The notes under the pieces are model-generated. The model had not been told where the DNA came from, made no database searches, and saw only the letters and a list, made by a program, of their open reading frames with translations. Positions 1-12,899 of a stretch of 64,000 nucleotides of DNA are shown piece by piece (within the stretch, counting starts at the first letter, position 1; every line of letters starts with the position of its first letter). The DNA is taken from positions 28,588,934-28,652,933 of the forward strand of contig NC_063151.1 in the NCBI RefSeq assembly GCF_020921035.1. The letters run 5' to 3'. Position numbers and translations under genes: made by a program. Origin of the DNA: Rhodamnia argentea (Eukaryota; Streptophyta; Magnoliopsida; Myrtales; Myrtaceae).

Positions 1-430
1 AGTTTTTTGGGAATATCATCATTTACTGAGAATTTAAGTTTTCGGAAATAAATCTTGTTTTTTCGGATTTATCTTAATTTATTTGGATTCTCCGAAATAA
101 TCACGAAGAAATGTTGGAATATATGTAGGCCTGCAGCTTTTTGCCAACGGTGGCTAATTATCACTTATGGAGTACGATTTCTATTTCAGAAGTGCTTCTG
201 GAGTATAAATTCGTTTGGCTATGTAATTTTATTTTTCTACTTCTGAAGTATTCTTTTGCTCTAGAAGTAGTTTTGGACTAGAACGACTTGAAAAAAAAAA
301 AAAAAAAAAAAATTGACTTCTCTCTAAAAGTAGAAATATCAATTTCTGCTCAGAAATAGAAGTAAAAAAATTAATTTATGGTCAGAAGTTAATTCCTAAA
401 GCATAAGTGTTGCCACGCCCGCCCTAATGA
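1..430. repeat. AT-rich, probable decayed MITE, no gene
   Basis: The stretch is AT-rich, with scattered copies of an AGAAGT/ACTTCT motif in both orientations and an A-run near 291-311. The segment around 409-437 (CACGCCCGCCCTAATGAACC followed by AAACACG) resembles, reverse-complemented, the GTTTGGTTCATTA-type ends of plant hAT or Harbinger miniature elements. I could not define the partner end or a target duplication. Short open frames here have no coding character. Confidence 0.3.
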
Positions 431-2022
431 ACCAAACACGAAATATTGTGTTCTTGAGTTTTATAACCGCTGGGGACTTCACACAGTTTTTAAGGATGGA
501 TGCCTATTCACGGGCAGAACAACGAATTTCTCGAACCCATGCTTGTCCGACGGATTTTATTTTCTAGGTTTTGGCCTGGATTCTCTCCCACTTCCCCAGA
601 TCAAAGGCGCAGACGAAAAGCTACGTTGGTTTGTCCTTTTGGTGCTTGCAGGCTGGTGAAATGTCATGTTCTCATGTCATTTTCTAATTATCACGATCGA
701 ATTCGACAATTGGAAATAGTACGAAAGGAGCTAAAAAATAAATAAATTAAGAACGTGCAAAGGGATTGCGAATTTCGATCGAGGGTTTGGCCTGATCAGG
801 AACTTACCAAGGCTGCTTCAGTTTCTAGTAGCTAGCTTTTAAAAACCATTCAGGCGAGTGATTCAGGCGACATATTTTCGACAGTAAACCTTAGGTGGTA
901 CGACCGTGGCTTTTTCTAAGGAGACTTAAGGCCGAAGTGAAACAACGATCGAATGACATGACAAACCAACCCTAAAACGGCGCCACTGTCGAAGACGAAT
1001 TGATGAAGGATTTGGGGGTGTGAAGACGGCTAGGAGTAGCCGAGCAGACGGGCAAAGCCGGCATGTCGACCGCCAAGTTGCATGTTAAGAGGAACAAACG
1101 ATGATGGTTTCGAACGGGGAAAAGAGAATGGAGATATTGCCACGTGAATCGTGTGGTTCGGATTAGTATTTTTGATAGGAACATAATACTTAGCTCAAAT
1201 CGTCAATTTGAGGTAAGGAAATGGCCAGACGATACCATTCTTTATGCTTCTAATGACATCACTTTCTGGCAAGTCACGTCGGAGGATATTATATTAAAGA
1301 AATGCCACTTTGAGTTTTCAAGCAAGCGAAATCGCCCATGTCGCTCGAGTGAATATATTTTTAAATGACGAAGCTCAAATTTTCTCATCTTTCTCTTTTG
1401 AGTAAACTATTTTTTTTTTTTCAAACAAACCTGGCGGTGTTGAATGAGGAAGCTCAAATTATTGGAAGTACATTAATGCAACGAGAATGATCAATTCCTT
1501 ACAATTTAAAATCACGGGAATCGCTTTCAGAGACGGCCTAAGAGCTTGTTATTGTACATCTATATAGACATAATTGGTTAAGTCCTCCATGGAGGACGGG
1601 TTGTGCTGCTAAGGCTGCAGTCCGGTTATGTCGCAAACACCTTCGGTGGTTGGTTAAGGATGAACTAGTCACCTTAATACACAATAATAGGACCGAAGGT
1701 CCGTCATCCTTGGTTCTTTAGGCGGCTATACCTAAGCCTGTTCACTCGGGAATCGAGATGATATCTCAGGAGAGCTCAACCAAGAGAAAAGAGATCATGA
1801 ATCGCTGCTTCAGATGCGAATTTCTTATGCTTTGGTTGAGAAGGTTCAAGATAAAGAGCTAAAGCTAATTGGGATTGATCCCTTTACTTCATATCCAGCT
1901 CCGGGCCCGGCTTCTCAGGCCTTTGAGTCTGTGATGTGTGATCCTTCTATTAGTGTCCTGCTCTGCGAATTCCTCTTAAAGGCTGCAGGATTAGAGAGAA
2001 GTGACTGGAATTAAAAAATTGA
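431..2022. other. Intergenic, no recognisable gene
   Basis: About 1.6 kb without a gene I can support. The most protein-like frame is 1814-2014 (+), 66 codons starting ATG; the peptide resembles nothing I know and no flanking exons could be attached. It could be a gene relic or chance. A CCTCCATGGAGG palindrome lies near 1587-1598. Confidence 0.4.
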
Positions 2023-2023
2023 A

Positions 2024-2383
2024 AGGAAAATTTCAAATAAGTACCATTATTTGAAAAAGCATCTTCTTTTAAATAAGAGTGTGAAGTGTCTTATTAAAGC
2101 CATTTTTCTTTCTTCTTTTTTTCTCTTCCATTTTATTGGTGGCTGATCTTAGGCGATGGCTAACCACCGACGAAGGCCTAGGTGAGGCGACCCTCGTCGG
2201 CCGCCAAAAAAGAAAGACAAAGAAATAGGACAAAAGAAAAGAAACAAAAAAGGAAAAACATAATGAAAAAGAGAGTAAATAACGAAAATACTATTGGTAA
2301 GGCCCTTTTCTAATCAATGAGGGTACTTCAAGTCATTCTTTGAAACAAAATCTCTTTCAGGTCCTTGTTTGAAATTCTCCCAA
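2024..2383. mobile_element. Miniature inverted-repeat element (about 360 bp)
   Basis: The left end (GGAAAATTTCAAATAAGTA) and the reverse complement of the right end (GGGAGAATTTCAAACAAGGA) match with few differences, giving degenerate terminal inverted repeats. The core holds a GC-rich block (GGCGACCCTCGTCGGCCGCC) flanked by A-rich and T-rich sequence. It has no coding capacity. The same kind of GC-rich core is seen in the elements at 12900, 30987 and 36438. Superfamily not determined. Confidence 0.5.
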
Positions 2384-2714
2384 AATTTGGCTAGTTCTGA
2401 TGGCCCATATATATCCCGAACAAACCCGACTTAAATGAAGAAATACATCAAAAGGAAGAAAAAAAAAAAGGAGGAGATCAATCAAAAACATAACGTGGCA
2501 TGCCAAAAGAAATACGGTACCTAACTCGCATCTAGTATTTTGACACGAAACACCTCTCAATTATCTTCTAGTGACTAAGCCACGACTACGTCATTTAAAT
2601 TTAAGACACCACGAATCACGATCGGTTTTCTTTCATTCTATAAAACTCACCTATCGAAAGTGCGTTGGTAATCACCTATTCAAAATAAGTGACCGTGGGG
2701 ATAAAAGAAATGGT

Positions 2715-3075
2715 TAAATCACAAAAAATCTAAAACCGATACATTCGTGTTATATTTATCAAACACTAAATTTTTGTATCCTAAAAATTTTCGAACCGGT
2801 ACAAACCCCTAATTGACATATTTGTGTCAAATTTACCCCAATTTGGTGTGTATGTGCTAGATTTTTCGCCAAAATAATTTTTGAATTTTGTATCTATTTG
2901 GTGTAAATGTGGCACATATATACCGGTTTGAGATTTTTTTTCGACACGAAAATTAGTTTGGGGTAAACGTATATGTACTAATATGAGATTTTTTATGACA
3001 CATTAATTAGTATGGAGGTAAACGTGGTACGCTTGTATCAATTTTCGATTTATTTATGATATCAATCCTAAAAGA
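2715..3075. repeat. Copy of the ~60-bp iterated repeat, arranged as a palindrome
   Basis: The left half carries the motif as TTTATCAAAC and AAATTTACCCCAATTTG, the right half in inverted form as TTAGTTTGGGGTAAACG and similar, so the element is roughly symmetrical about 2870. The same units occur in tandem at 35880-36430, 40500-41010 and 49200-49770. Confidence 0.45.
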
Positions 3076-3129
3076 AATCGCTTTTTATCCAATTAGAAGT
3101 TTTTCAATGTGAAAAAGAAATTTTTTAAA

Positions 3130-3388
3130 GCCCCGTTCCTTTCGCGAAAAATGAAATGATTTGAAAAATATTTATTTTTTCCCAAAAATGATCGCATGTA
3201 TAGCTCTAAATAATTAATCAATGGAAAATATTTTCATCGCCTACGATAACAATTTATGCAAAAACATTATCATAGGCGATGAAAATATTTTCCATTGATT
3301 AATTATTTAGAGCTATACATGCGATCATTTTTAGGAAAAAATAAATATTTTTCAAATCATTTCATTTTTCGTGAAAGGAACGGGCCTA
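3130..3388. mobile_element. Foldback MITE, near-perfect 118-bp inverted arms
   Basis: Left arm begins CCCCGTTCCTTTCGCG; the right arm, read in reverse complement, begins CCCGTTCCTTTCACG. By eye the arms differ at about three positions over roughly 118 bp and enclose a loop of about 20 bp near 3249-3268. Ends of the form GGCCCGTTCC and a possible TAA duplication (3126-3128 and 3386-3388) would fit a PIF/Harbinger-type MITE, but the left end has one extra base, so the superfamily is tentative. It lies about 480 bp upstream of the start codon at 3866. A transcript across it would fold into a long double-stranded hairpin. Confidence 0.7.
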
Positions 3389-3739
3389 AGATGACAAATT
3401 TCATCTATCTTCTACTCGAAATGTTCCTGAATACCGATGACGTTTTTCAAGGCATTTGGGATTTTTGGAACCAACTTTCCCAAGAAATCTTTCAAAAGAA
3501 CGTATCGAGATTATCGCTAAACAAAAGAAATTTGAAACATAGGATTCCCAGAAATCTTTTTTATCCGACATGCCTTTATCAACGAAATATCTGATTTGAT
3601 TCGATTTTAGCTTCAGCGCTAAGTAATAGGGGACTTGGCAAGGAAGCTGAAAACGCCATTTATCAAATCTCTCCTTCAACCGCCGCGTGTGGCCAACGAA
3701 ACTCCAGACGTTGCCCGTCTTCGATCCCGCCATAAATAG

Positions 3740-3742
<3 letters not shown>

Positions 3743-3786
<44 letters not shown>
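3743..3786. repeat. (CT)n microsatellite in 5' leader region
   Basis: Uninterrupted CT dinucleotides about 80 bp upstream of the ATG at 3866, probably in the 5' UTR or core promoter of that gene. CT-rich leaders are common in plants. On the other strand the run creates false Arg-Glu repeat open frames. Confidence 0.85.
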
Positions 3787-3865
3787 GTGTTGCCGACCCA
3801 AAAGTCCCTTCGAAAATCTCCATCGCTTCTCTCTTCCCGTGCCCCACTCCGTCCGGTCAACCCCC

Positions 3866-6145
3866 ATGGGAGGCGGCGCAGCGATGAGGTCCGCCGCGGC
3901 GAAGGTCGTGGGGATCGGCGGCGTGCTTCGCCGGGCCCCCGCGCCCCCCGCGGCCCCGCAGTCCGTCCGGAGCGCCTCCCGCTCCGGCGGGGTGCCCGCC
4001 ATCGCGTCGGCGAAGGGCGGCGAGGTCGCCCCTGGGGACGTCCCCCAGGCGGCGGCGCAGATGCCGGCGTGGGAGGTGGACGACTGGGATTTGGCCGCGT
4101 TCGAGGAGGGGCCGGCGGGTGAGCCGATGGCTAGGGTTGTGTTCGGAGGCGTGCCGAGCTATGATGAGGCCAAAGCAGCGACTGCTGAATTGAAGGATGC
4201 TATTGACAAGTACGTTTCAATTGAAATTTTGAAGTTTCAGTATTGTATTTGGTATGCCTTAACTGTACTTTCTAGTGTGCACTTCCCTCGCTTATGTGTG
4301 GATTGGGATTTGGGTTTCTGTTTCGTTTGTGCTGTTTTACTTTACTTGTTCTGTCTGATTAATTGCTAAGAAGGATAACATACAGTTCTAGTAGCTCAAC
4401 ATAAGTGTTAGTCTGTGTGGAAGTTTTGATCTTTCTTCAGAAATTATGGTGGTTAGTAATAAATCCGGCTTTCGGGTTTGATGATGGAAGCCATGGCTGT
4501 GAATGGCTTTGTGAGAACAAACGTCCTGTGTCCGGATTTCTGTGAAGAAAATCGTAGTGGTGATATTTGATCAGCATAATAAAACTTAGTTGCTTATTAG
4601 GGCATAAAAAACAAAACAGATCTATGTAGTTCCCATATTATGTTGCGATCTAGGATGAGATGTATTTCTTTCTGTCTTCGCGTGTTTCAAACTGTTACTT
4701 CTGGGCGACTCTTGCCCTAAATTTGCAAGCTCCATTTCTATCAAGTGCTGGTGGTTCTTTCGGAAAGAGATTCATGGATGATGAGTAAAGCGATACTCCC
4801 TTTCTCAGGAGGGTTTGAAAAAGTTCTCATTTTGTTTTGATGGATATACTTTCCCTGCTCAATTTGTATGACACTAGTTCTCTAATTATAAAAGGATAGT
4901 TGTATACATTTGCGTCTTTACTTTTGTTGATTGTGTCTTTTTAGACTTGATTATGATCTTTGGGTTGTTAACACATATTGATGATGGTTTCTGGGCGGAA
5001 GACAAGCTTCATTTGTCTGGGGAAGGTAAAGTGTGGCTTCTGATGGGGGTGGCTTTTTTTTTTTTCTTATTTGCGCTTTTTGCTACAATCATCTTCTGCT
5101 TCTTCTTCTCTCCAGCTCCCCCTCCTGTTGGACTATTTCGATGGAATGGTCTTTGTCTTCCATCTTCATTTCTCCTTTGGACCTTATGCTTTTGGTAATC
5201 CAGGGTATATCTGTCATCCACAAGCACCGCTGGGTGTGAAGATCAACTTCCAGCAGACCAGGCCTCTGGTCTACCCCTTCTTGCAAATTCTGTTGAGACC
5301 CAATCTTTAGTTATCGGTGATGCTCTGGCAGCTTATCCGGCACCCAAACATGCTGTCCAGGCTTTTACTCTGCTGAGTCAAAGTCCTGTTGCTCAGGTAC
5401 TTACCCTCCCCAAGAGCAAATGCGTAAGATCGCTTGTATAAGTAATATGTGATATAGCTATCTGATAAACAAAAGCGGCATTGCTGTGATGTCATTTCAC
5501 TATTAGAGCAATCATTTTTACTGTGATGTCATTTCACTACTAGAGCAATCACTTGAGTTCCTCTTCTTTCCTTTTGTCTCCCAGAGTGTCGTTGCTTCAC
5601 TTGCTAGTGATCCTAACTTCTGGAGTGCAGCTATGCAAAATGATGCTGTCAAGGACTTCCTCCAATCACAAAACTCCAGTAAGGATATCCCTCACCCCCT
5701 TTAGCACCATGATCCGGCTTTTACACAACCACCCGCCCTCTTATGTAGGAATGAATCTCTCATGTTTAAATTGTTGCCTCGTACTATTTTCCTCGTGTTG
5801 TAAGTAGCAGGTATTCAGTTGCCATATATGGAGACAAAAGTGGAGGAATCTGGTGATGATGCTCTTTCTGATGATTGGAAATCGCCAAGGAAGGTTGAAG
5901 AGATTTCTGAAGGTGGCCACGACAATGGACTCATGACCATCTTGCGGAACATCAAGCTTTCAGTGGAGGAGATGGTTAGCAACATACCCAGCTTCCTTGC
6001 TAACATCTTCAGTCTCCCATCTGCGGAGAAGACCTCTACGAACGAGGGAAATGCTGGACCAGCCTTCAACGAGAAAGCTTTCGGAGTGTCTTTCATGGGG
6101 TTGGCTCTGCTGGCTATTATCATAGTCCTTTTAAGGCGAGGCTGA
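3866..6145 (+). CDS. Uncharacterised plant protein with C-terminal membrane anchor, 4 exons
   Basis: Exons 3866-4209, 5204-5396, 5585-5678 and 5811-6145 join in frame through GT..AG introns to give 321 residues ending at TGA 6143-6145. The ATG at 3866 is preferred because its context (CCCCCATGG) is strong; a second in-frame ATG lies at 3884. The first 60 residues are rich in Ala, Pro and Arg and could be an organelle-targeting or disordered region. The middle holds a conserved-looking block (VFGGVPSYDEAKAATAELKD, then a DALAAYPAPKHAVQAFTLL stretch). An acidic linker follows, and the last 20 residues (FMGLALLAIIIVLLRRG) form one membrane helix with a basic tail, which suggests a tail-anchored protein with its bulk in the cytosol. 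I do not recognise a named family. The first exon is much more GC-rich than the rest. Confidence 0.85.
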
Positions 6146-8639
6146 GCTCATGAAATTTGTCGAAGTTACAAAAGTTCTAGTTTGCGATGCATTGATTGAT
6201 TACGGTCAGGGAAAAATGTTGTCGTATGGGATGATGATGGAAAGATCGGTGTTGTATGTTCAATACACTAAATAAGAATGTACAGCTTGCATTGCACTCA
6301 TGGTCCCTGGACCGAGTAAATGGTGTTGTACTTTTATTGACTGCGGGCTTTTATAAGTTAGTCCGGTTCAGTAACAGATTCTAAGTATCACATGTGGAGT
6401 CTCTCCTCTTCCTGCCATCAGATGTCATGAATAGAGATGGCAAATGGGTGGCTAAGGTTTGGGTCTGGTTGAATATGGTTTGATTCATATTGATTTGTTT
6501 GACATGTTTTGATTCATTTTCATATAATATAAATCTAACAATTCATATTCGATCCATACTTAATCTATATCCGGCTTGATCCGTATTGAGAAAAATTACT
6601 GCATTTATTCAAGTGATCCACAAATGATGAAAATCTTTCATATGGCTAAGATATTTTCATGCAATTGAAGTATTTTTAATTTTTCTGAAATTTTTTTAAC
6701 TTTTTTACATTTTTATAAAAACATTTTTTTGTTATTACCCGCCTGCCACCGCGCGCTCCTGCCCGCTGCCGTTGCCCGCCATGTGACTATACGGCAAGAT
6801 CTTGACTAGGGTGGTTTTTGTACCAGATCTAATGCACTGTTGTAATTCAAAATGAGGCCGAGTCATAATATGCTTTACATGCAGGTTGGCGACTATGTGG
6901 TGTTCCTCAGGAAGCTGCTTCAGGAGGAACAACAACATCGAGTGGAAGTTAAAGAGGATCAAGATTCTGAACAATGCTAGGAAATATTCGAAGCTAAACG
7001 ATAGATTGCTAGTTTTCTTTCTGTTCTTTCAGTTTGTCGGCCCTCGACTCTAGAAGTCAACGATAAATTAGGCGATGATTACACGAAGAATTAGCTACCT
7101 GACTTGCATCCCTTGGTTTTCCTGCTTCATAACTTGCTTCGAGTGCTCGGTGCATCCCCGAGTTTTCCTTCTTTCTACCACGTTTCGTGATTGCTTCTGC
7201 CAATTCTTTTGAGGCTATGTTTGGTCGTTTGGATTTGGATTGAGATAGGTTAGAATAAGATCAGATTAAAAATTCTTTAAATATCCTCCGGATTATGGAA
7301 AATCCCATCACGTGTTTGGTGCAAATCCCAGATAGGAGAAAATCTTTGAAGATCTTTGAAAATCTCACTTGCCTAACCCAAACCGGATCAAAGAAGATGC
7401 GCAACAACTACGAGGATCAATGCTGGGCATGAAAAGAGAAATTTAGAGAGCTTTTTTATTTTATTTTATTTATAGCTTGCTTGTTTTTTTTGTTTTCAGG
7501 AGTTAGTGAGCTTTCTTATGCTTGAGAGAGGAGGCGATGCATTAAGGTACTCTGAACTAGTTGATTACATTTTTTGTAGGCTATATCCAAATCCAATGTT
7601 CTTCCAAACATCGGATAGGATAATTTTAATCCTATCCGGAGTTATATCCAGTCCACCAAATGCAGTCTCGGTACTCTTTCCCGCACATATATAACCGAAG
7701 ATGAAATCGCCACGGGACTTTCTTTTGACTATAAAAGATGAAAACGCCATAGCTTTTAACCATATTTCCAGCCACCTTGTTGGGGGCTGGCTTCTCTGAG
7801 GGGGGAGGGCAGGCGGTGGCCACGACGTTCCAAAACAAATAAAAAATAAAAGATATAAATCAATATAATTGAGGCGTATTTACAAGTGATGCTTGAGAAG
7901 CCGCAGGTAATGGGTCCAAAGTGAGTCAAAAATAGGTTGAGTTATGATTCATATTTGAATAAGCTTTATAAATATGAACCCACATTTGATCTATTTTCTA
8001 AAACCACTAAACTCGTATGTGACTCAAGTAAATAAAAGTGAGTTAAAAAGTAGATCGAAGACCCATATTGACACCTCTAGTCATGAATAGTATTTTCTTG
8101 CCAACTTGAGGAACTTACTAGCCTTAGGAAGGGGGGTTCGCTAACTTCAGAAACTTTAGTATTGTTGTGCTCAGAAAGTATCTACAGATCTGGACAGGAT
8201 TGGGCAACGATCTTCCGTTTTCTCACGTTCTTTCCCTTCCGGTAGCAACAATCTATACCATGTTGGGAAGTCCGGCAATTCGTTGTTTACCAAGACATAG
8301 GCGCGAAGAATGACCGCGGACTATGCGGAGAGCGCTGGGCCTTGCAAAGATCAGTGTAATATCATAGTATTTGGTTTTACAATGAACAATGCAATTGAGC
8401 GAGTCCATTGTATTCCCACCAAGACTACGCATCTTAAAAATCACCAATAGTACAAGATCCTGGTTTTTCTGTTGCGATCTATTCTCAAGGAGCTACAAAA
8501 TTCAAAGCAACCTTTCGAAGCTTGCAATAGAGCAACAGGATGAAGTACAGCCTTTTGAATATGGTAAAATTTGCTGCTTCATGCTCTGCTTTGCTGGTAT
8601 ATCGCATTGGCCCTCGTGGACTAGAAAGGCATGGTCAGT
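6146..8639. other. Intergenic, with MITE-like sequence
   Basis: Holds the 3' UTR of the upstream gene and the 3' flank of the methyltransferase gene. 7211-7670 looks like a degenerate MITE: its left end (GGCTATGTTTGGTCGTTTGG) resembles the reverse complement of its right end (ACTGCATTTGGTGGACTGG). At 6885-6987 (+) an AG is followed by a short open stretch reading VGDYVVFLRKLLQEEQQHR that could be a relic exon, but no neighbouring exon was found. Confidence 0.4.
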
Positions 8640-11600
8640 CTAAAGATCGTTATTTATGTACAAGATATCTTCTTTTTCTAGATGCATCTTCCCTTTGTCT
8701 CTTCCACCATTGACTTGTGATCTGTCTGGTTGGCCCCTCTGCAAAGACAACAGCAACCCATATTTCTTCAATTTAAGGCAAAAAATAAACAATAACAGAA
8801 GAAAGGGGAGAGTAAAAGAAAGATGTTTTCACCTTCCTCAATACAAATGACAAGTATAAATAGGCTACTTCCCACTCATCTGCTGATAGTGTGCCTGAGT
8901 AGGAATGAAAAGATATTAGATAGCTCCACAGCTAATTGAGGGACCAAACCAGAAATTGCAGTTATCCATAATGAAAACAAGAAAAACTAAATCATGCAAA
9001 AACTGGTCGGTACAAGCAAGATCCTTTTCCGATAAAATGCGCATGGAATTTACAGCACAGGGAGAATATGTGCTTTAGTAAAAATATCAGCTAGGTGATC
9101 CACAGAGGAGATGGAAAGAAGATTGATATCACCAATATGGATATGCCGACAAATAAGATAACAGTTATGGCAGAAAAGTGTGCTTCTTCTGTTGGAGTGT
9201 TCCTAGTTTGTCATGAATGCAAGATGAAAAACGAAAAGAGCTTCCTACTTACAACTCATGGCTTTTAGTTTGAGAAGTATTTTAATTTTAGAAATTAAGA
9301 ATATATTAAACGACCTTCACTAACTAAATGTTCAAAGATTTGAGATAGTTACCTATAAAATAGAACTTATCCCAATTAACAACAGCTACAAGCTACAATA
9401 AAAGCGAAAACATTACAGCCACAGCCAAACTGCAGCCACCCCAAACGGGCATTATATTGAACAAAAAGGGAAACTTACTTTGGTCTTGATTACCATCCCC
9501 CAAGGCTCCAAGCCTTCGCATCAATTCCACATATTCTGGCCTCTTCAAATACTCATGTACAAATTCATGTGAGTTCTTCACAAAAACTAGGTCCAACTCA
9601 TACTGTTGAATTTCGAAAAAGAGCTGTGTTAATAGCGAGCTGCAGTGTCTTGCTCACACTTCTATGAGAGAACTCCAGAAATAGTAAGTGGACTCCCGGA
9701 AATAATTACCTCTTCTGCCAAAGCTTTGAAGACATGGAAGGGAACAATCCATTCAGGGCAATCGACAGCATCCTGAAAGCATACAACACATGTACCAGAT
9801 TGATTCATCAAAAAAGGAAAAGAGGGAGGAAAGAAGGACAATCGGGCAACTACAATGGCCTCTTGGAGTGGCCAACTCAATGTACAAAGCTCAAACAATA
9901 GGGAGAAAAAGAATAGAAACTAGTACCTCTAGGTGAAACGTGTACTTGATTCCAAAGGGGTTTGATGATTTAAATTTCTGTACACAAAAGCACATGTGAA
10001 CTTTATTATGACTTCATATCACAATTCTAAAGATGCCAAAAGCGGTGGAGCATTCACCTTCTCAGAGTATTCTTCGTCAAAGCGTATCCAGTAGACACTG
10101 TTGCCAAAAGCAAGCCCCTCCCCTGGAAATTAGAGTGAATTCAGCAAAAGTGAATCGTTGAAAATGACCGCATCATTCCTTAGTATTACTGGGAATGAAC
10201 AGGCTTTATCGGCATGTATGTGCGATTGACCAATTAGAACAAACAATACCTTCTCTAAGCTTTTTTATTATCACGTTGGCATCTGGCATTGTTCCAATGA
10301 AGGTACCTCCGGGACGAAGTAAAGCTGACACATTGGCTAAAGCTCGACGAGCCCTTGCTTCAGTTGACCAGGAGTAATGCATAGCAAACTGCAATATTTA
10401 AATGATGAAAGTTCAATAATTGGCGAAGTCACATAAAGGCAAACACCCACCAGACGAAGGCCCATGCACTGTAAAGTTAATTTAATGAGGATTTTATTGT
10501 CATCGGGGCAACTGTGACGAAAGAAAGCAGATAGTCGGCATTATATATCATAATCAAATTTCATTTAAGGATCTGTTGTACTCCCCAGCATATGGCATGA
10601 GTCCCAAGTTTCAGAAGCCACAAGGAACACTTGAACACCAATCATGACACTGCATATGTGAGTTTGCAAGAAAAATAAGATCTTAAATTAGAAATACTTA
10701 CCTGGCAACTACAGATGTCAAACGGTGCATCTGCAGCCAAAACTTTGTCCAATCGAACCTATTATAGCCAGCAAAAAGAGAGAGCTCCCATCAGTCCCCT
10801 AAGATTTTTGCAAGAATTGCATAACTCAATGACAATTCATCACCATTCAATTCTATTCATAATTCCATCAGGATATACCGATTTAGTTCATTTTTTGACG
10901 ATATCTCAATTAGGTCGAGAATTGATGATATATGGAAAGTCCAATATCTTGATGAGCCTTAAAAGTTAGAACCTAAATGAGATGTGATGCTGAGTTGGAT
11001 TTAATAATGTGATGGGCCAAAAAACTTAATCAAGGTTGAAAGATCATGCCGGACGCATTAACCCCTTAAACACGATGGGAACCACATCCCTTCTGGAAAT
11101 TAGAGTACTTCCACTTGGCCAACCAAACAAGAAAGAAGCTTTGAGAAAAATAACAGCTTCTTAGTGTTTGTAGTGAAGAACCACTTAACTAGACCTTCCT
11201 CTGACAAGTATGCTCACAATTACCTCAAAACAATCTCCACATATGAGGCGTGCCGGAAATGTGAACTTCTTACGTCGTTGATGGTGGTCTGCATCACCAT
11301 TATAACGGGTACGGCAATCTTCTATCTGCACATTAGATGTTTTACATGCAGTAAATTCTCTGGCTATAATCATATCAGCTATGTAGAGTAAGATACAACA
11401 GCTCAGAGAGATTGATCCTTACCGAGCCTTCAGCTATGTCTATCCCAACGTAATACCCAATTTTTGCTTTGTCCCATTTAATGAGATCACCACCCTAGTA
11501 ATTAGGAAAAAACATTTTCGAAAGATATTCAAGCAACTATAAAGAAAATAAATTAATTTCTGAAAATGAACATAGACATATGAGAGCTAATAATCACCTT

Positions 11601-12368
11601 GCCACATGCAAGGTCAAGAACTGCATCCCCACGTCGGGCATAGAGCTGAATTAAGACACTTTTAATCTGCACAACATCAGAGTCAAGACATTAGAGAGGG
11701 CTACGGTCATCAGCCATCTTCATGAGCTAATGATGTATGATAGAAAACCTGAACGTGTACCCAATTATTAAGTTTCTTCAAGTGAATAATGGGACTAGCT
11801 TCCCGCTCTTCAAGTGTCTGGTTCGTCCTCGCACTGTAATGATCGGCAACTTTCCGGGCGAAAATCTTGGTGCTTTCATCTTCTAAAAACTGGGCATCAC
11901 CTACAGTGACAGCACGAAGCAAACTATATGTCATCATAGCAATTCATCGTTTCACCTAGTCATGCCAGAAGAATTTGAAGAGGTAGATTCAGCAACAGAA
12001 ACTCTTGCCACAGGTTCATTTTTCATATACCTGCCAACACTATAAAGCAAAACTTAACAGATTGTCAATATCAAAAGGGGCAAGCAACCAGTCATTCCAG
12101 CTCCATCATCAATCACCAAACAAGGAAAGCCACAGTAAAGGGCTCAAAACCAAAAGGGTGTCAATTGAAGAACTAGGTCTTCCCATCCAAAATCATCTAC
12201 TTCCCAATTCCGCGAATTTCGGGAACAAAGAGAAGAGTGCGATGAAACATAAAAAGAATCAAAGCCAGGCAGCAAAAAGAACGAACTACCTTCGGGGTTG
12301 TACTTGAATCTGGATTGAGGGGGGGAGAGAGACGTGGATGGAGACGGTTCTGGGTATCCTCTTTTCAT
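8640..12368 (-). CDS. mRNA cap guanine-N7 methyltransferase, 13 exons, complete
   Basis: Transfers a methyl group from S-adenosylmethionine to N7 of the guanosine cap of nascent mRNA in the nucleus. Exons in gene order: 12290-12368, 11761-11900, 11598-11666, 11423-11494, 11224-11325, 10702-10758, 10250-10388, 10058-10122, 9927-9977, 9710-9772, 9479-9602, 8833-8894, 8640-8738. All joints are GT..AG and in phase, giving 373 residues, close to the 370 I recall for Arabidopsis cap methyltransferase 1 (At3g20650). Landmarks: the SAM-binding motif VLDLACGKGGDLIKW (about residues 64-78), VGIDIAEGS, the CQFAMHYS block, LRPGGTFIGTMPDANVI, and the C-terminal HLEDAVDCPEWIVPF and KNSHEFVHEY stretches. 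No stop, frameshift or missing motif was seen, so the gene looks functional. The ATG is fixed by the family start MKRGY. Confidence 0.95.
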
Positions 12369-12899
12369 CGCCCACTACAGCGAAACGACGAAAATAATTG
12401 AACTTGGGGGTTCTTTCTGGTCCGAGGTTTTACAGGTGACGGGGCGGTCGGAGAAACAACAAATAGAACAAGGATGGCAAAAGACGAATTGGGTTCCAAG
12501 TGAGAGCGGAAAAGATGACGACGACGACGATAATGATTCGCCCGGAGCCGATGTCGAGACGGTGCTCGCTTCAACAGGGAAAGCGATGAGAACTGCAAAA
12601 GACCGGGTGCGGTTCGACCGGGGTGCTTATAGCGCCGCATCGAAATGGCTGGCGGAGAGCAATTTTAAGTTTTTACTCGTTCTCTCTAACTCAGAATTCT
12701 CGAGGTCCCGATTCAATTTTTCATCAATCCGATCAAACTCGACTTTCCAAATCCGGTCCAAGCATCTCTACTCGAGGTCCAGATATCTCACAGTGACTTT
12801 TATTTCCTTCTGTTGCATTCCGTAAGAATCATAAGAACGATACGTCTCAATTATCCTGCCACTAAGACCCACAAAAAAATAATAATAATAATATTGCGA
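12369..12899. other. Promoter/5' flank of the cap methyltransferase gene
   Basis: Upstream (minus-strand 5') region of the gene starting at 12368. It is GC-richer than the distal flank and contains a short GAC repeat near 12518-12532. The long plus-strand frame at 12334-12825 runs antisense across the first exon and promoter and has no family resemblance. No clear TATA box was found. Confidence 0.4.

Noticed and set aside
3295-3594. 99-codon plus-strand frame
   Set aside because: Begins inside the right arm of the hairpin MITE; composition follows the repeat.
3401-4002. Overlapping minus-strand frames of 148, 108 and 65 codons with Arg-Glu repeats
   Set aside because: They are produced by the (CT)n run and the GC-rich first exon of the plus-strand gene; no family resemblance.
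12334-12825. 163-codon plus-strand frame
   Set aside because: Antisense to exon 1 and the promoter of the cap methyltransferase gene; Ser-rich end and no known domain.
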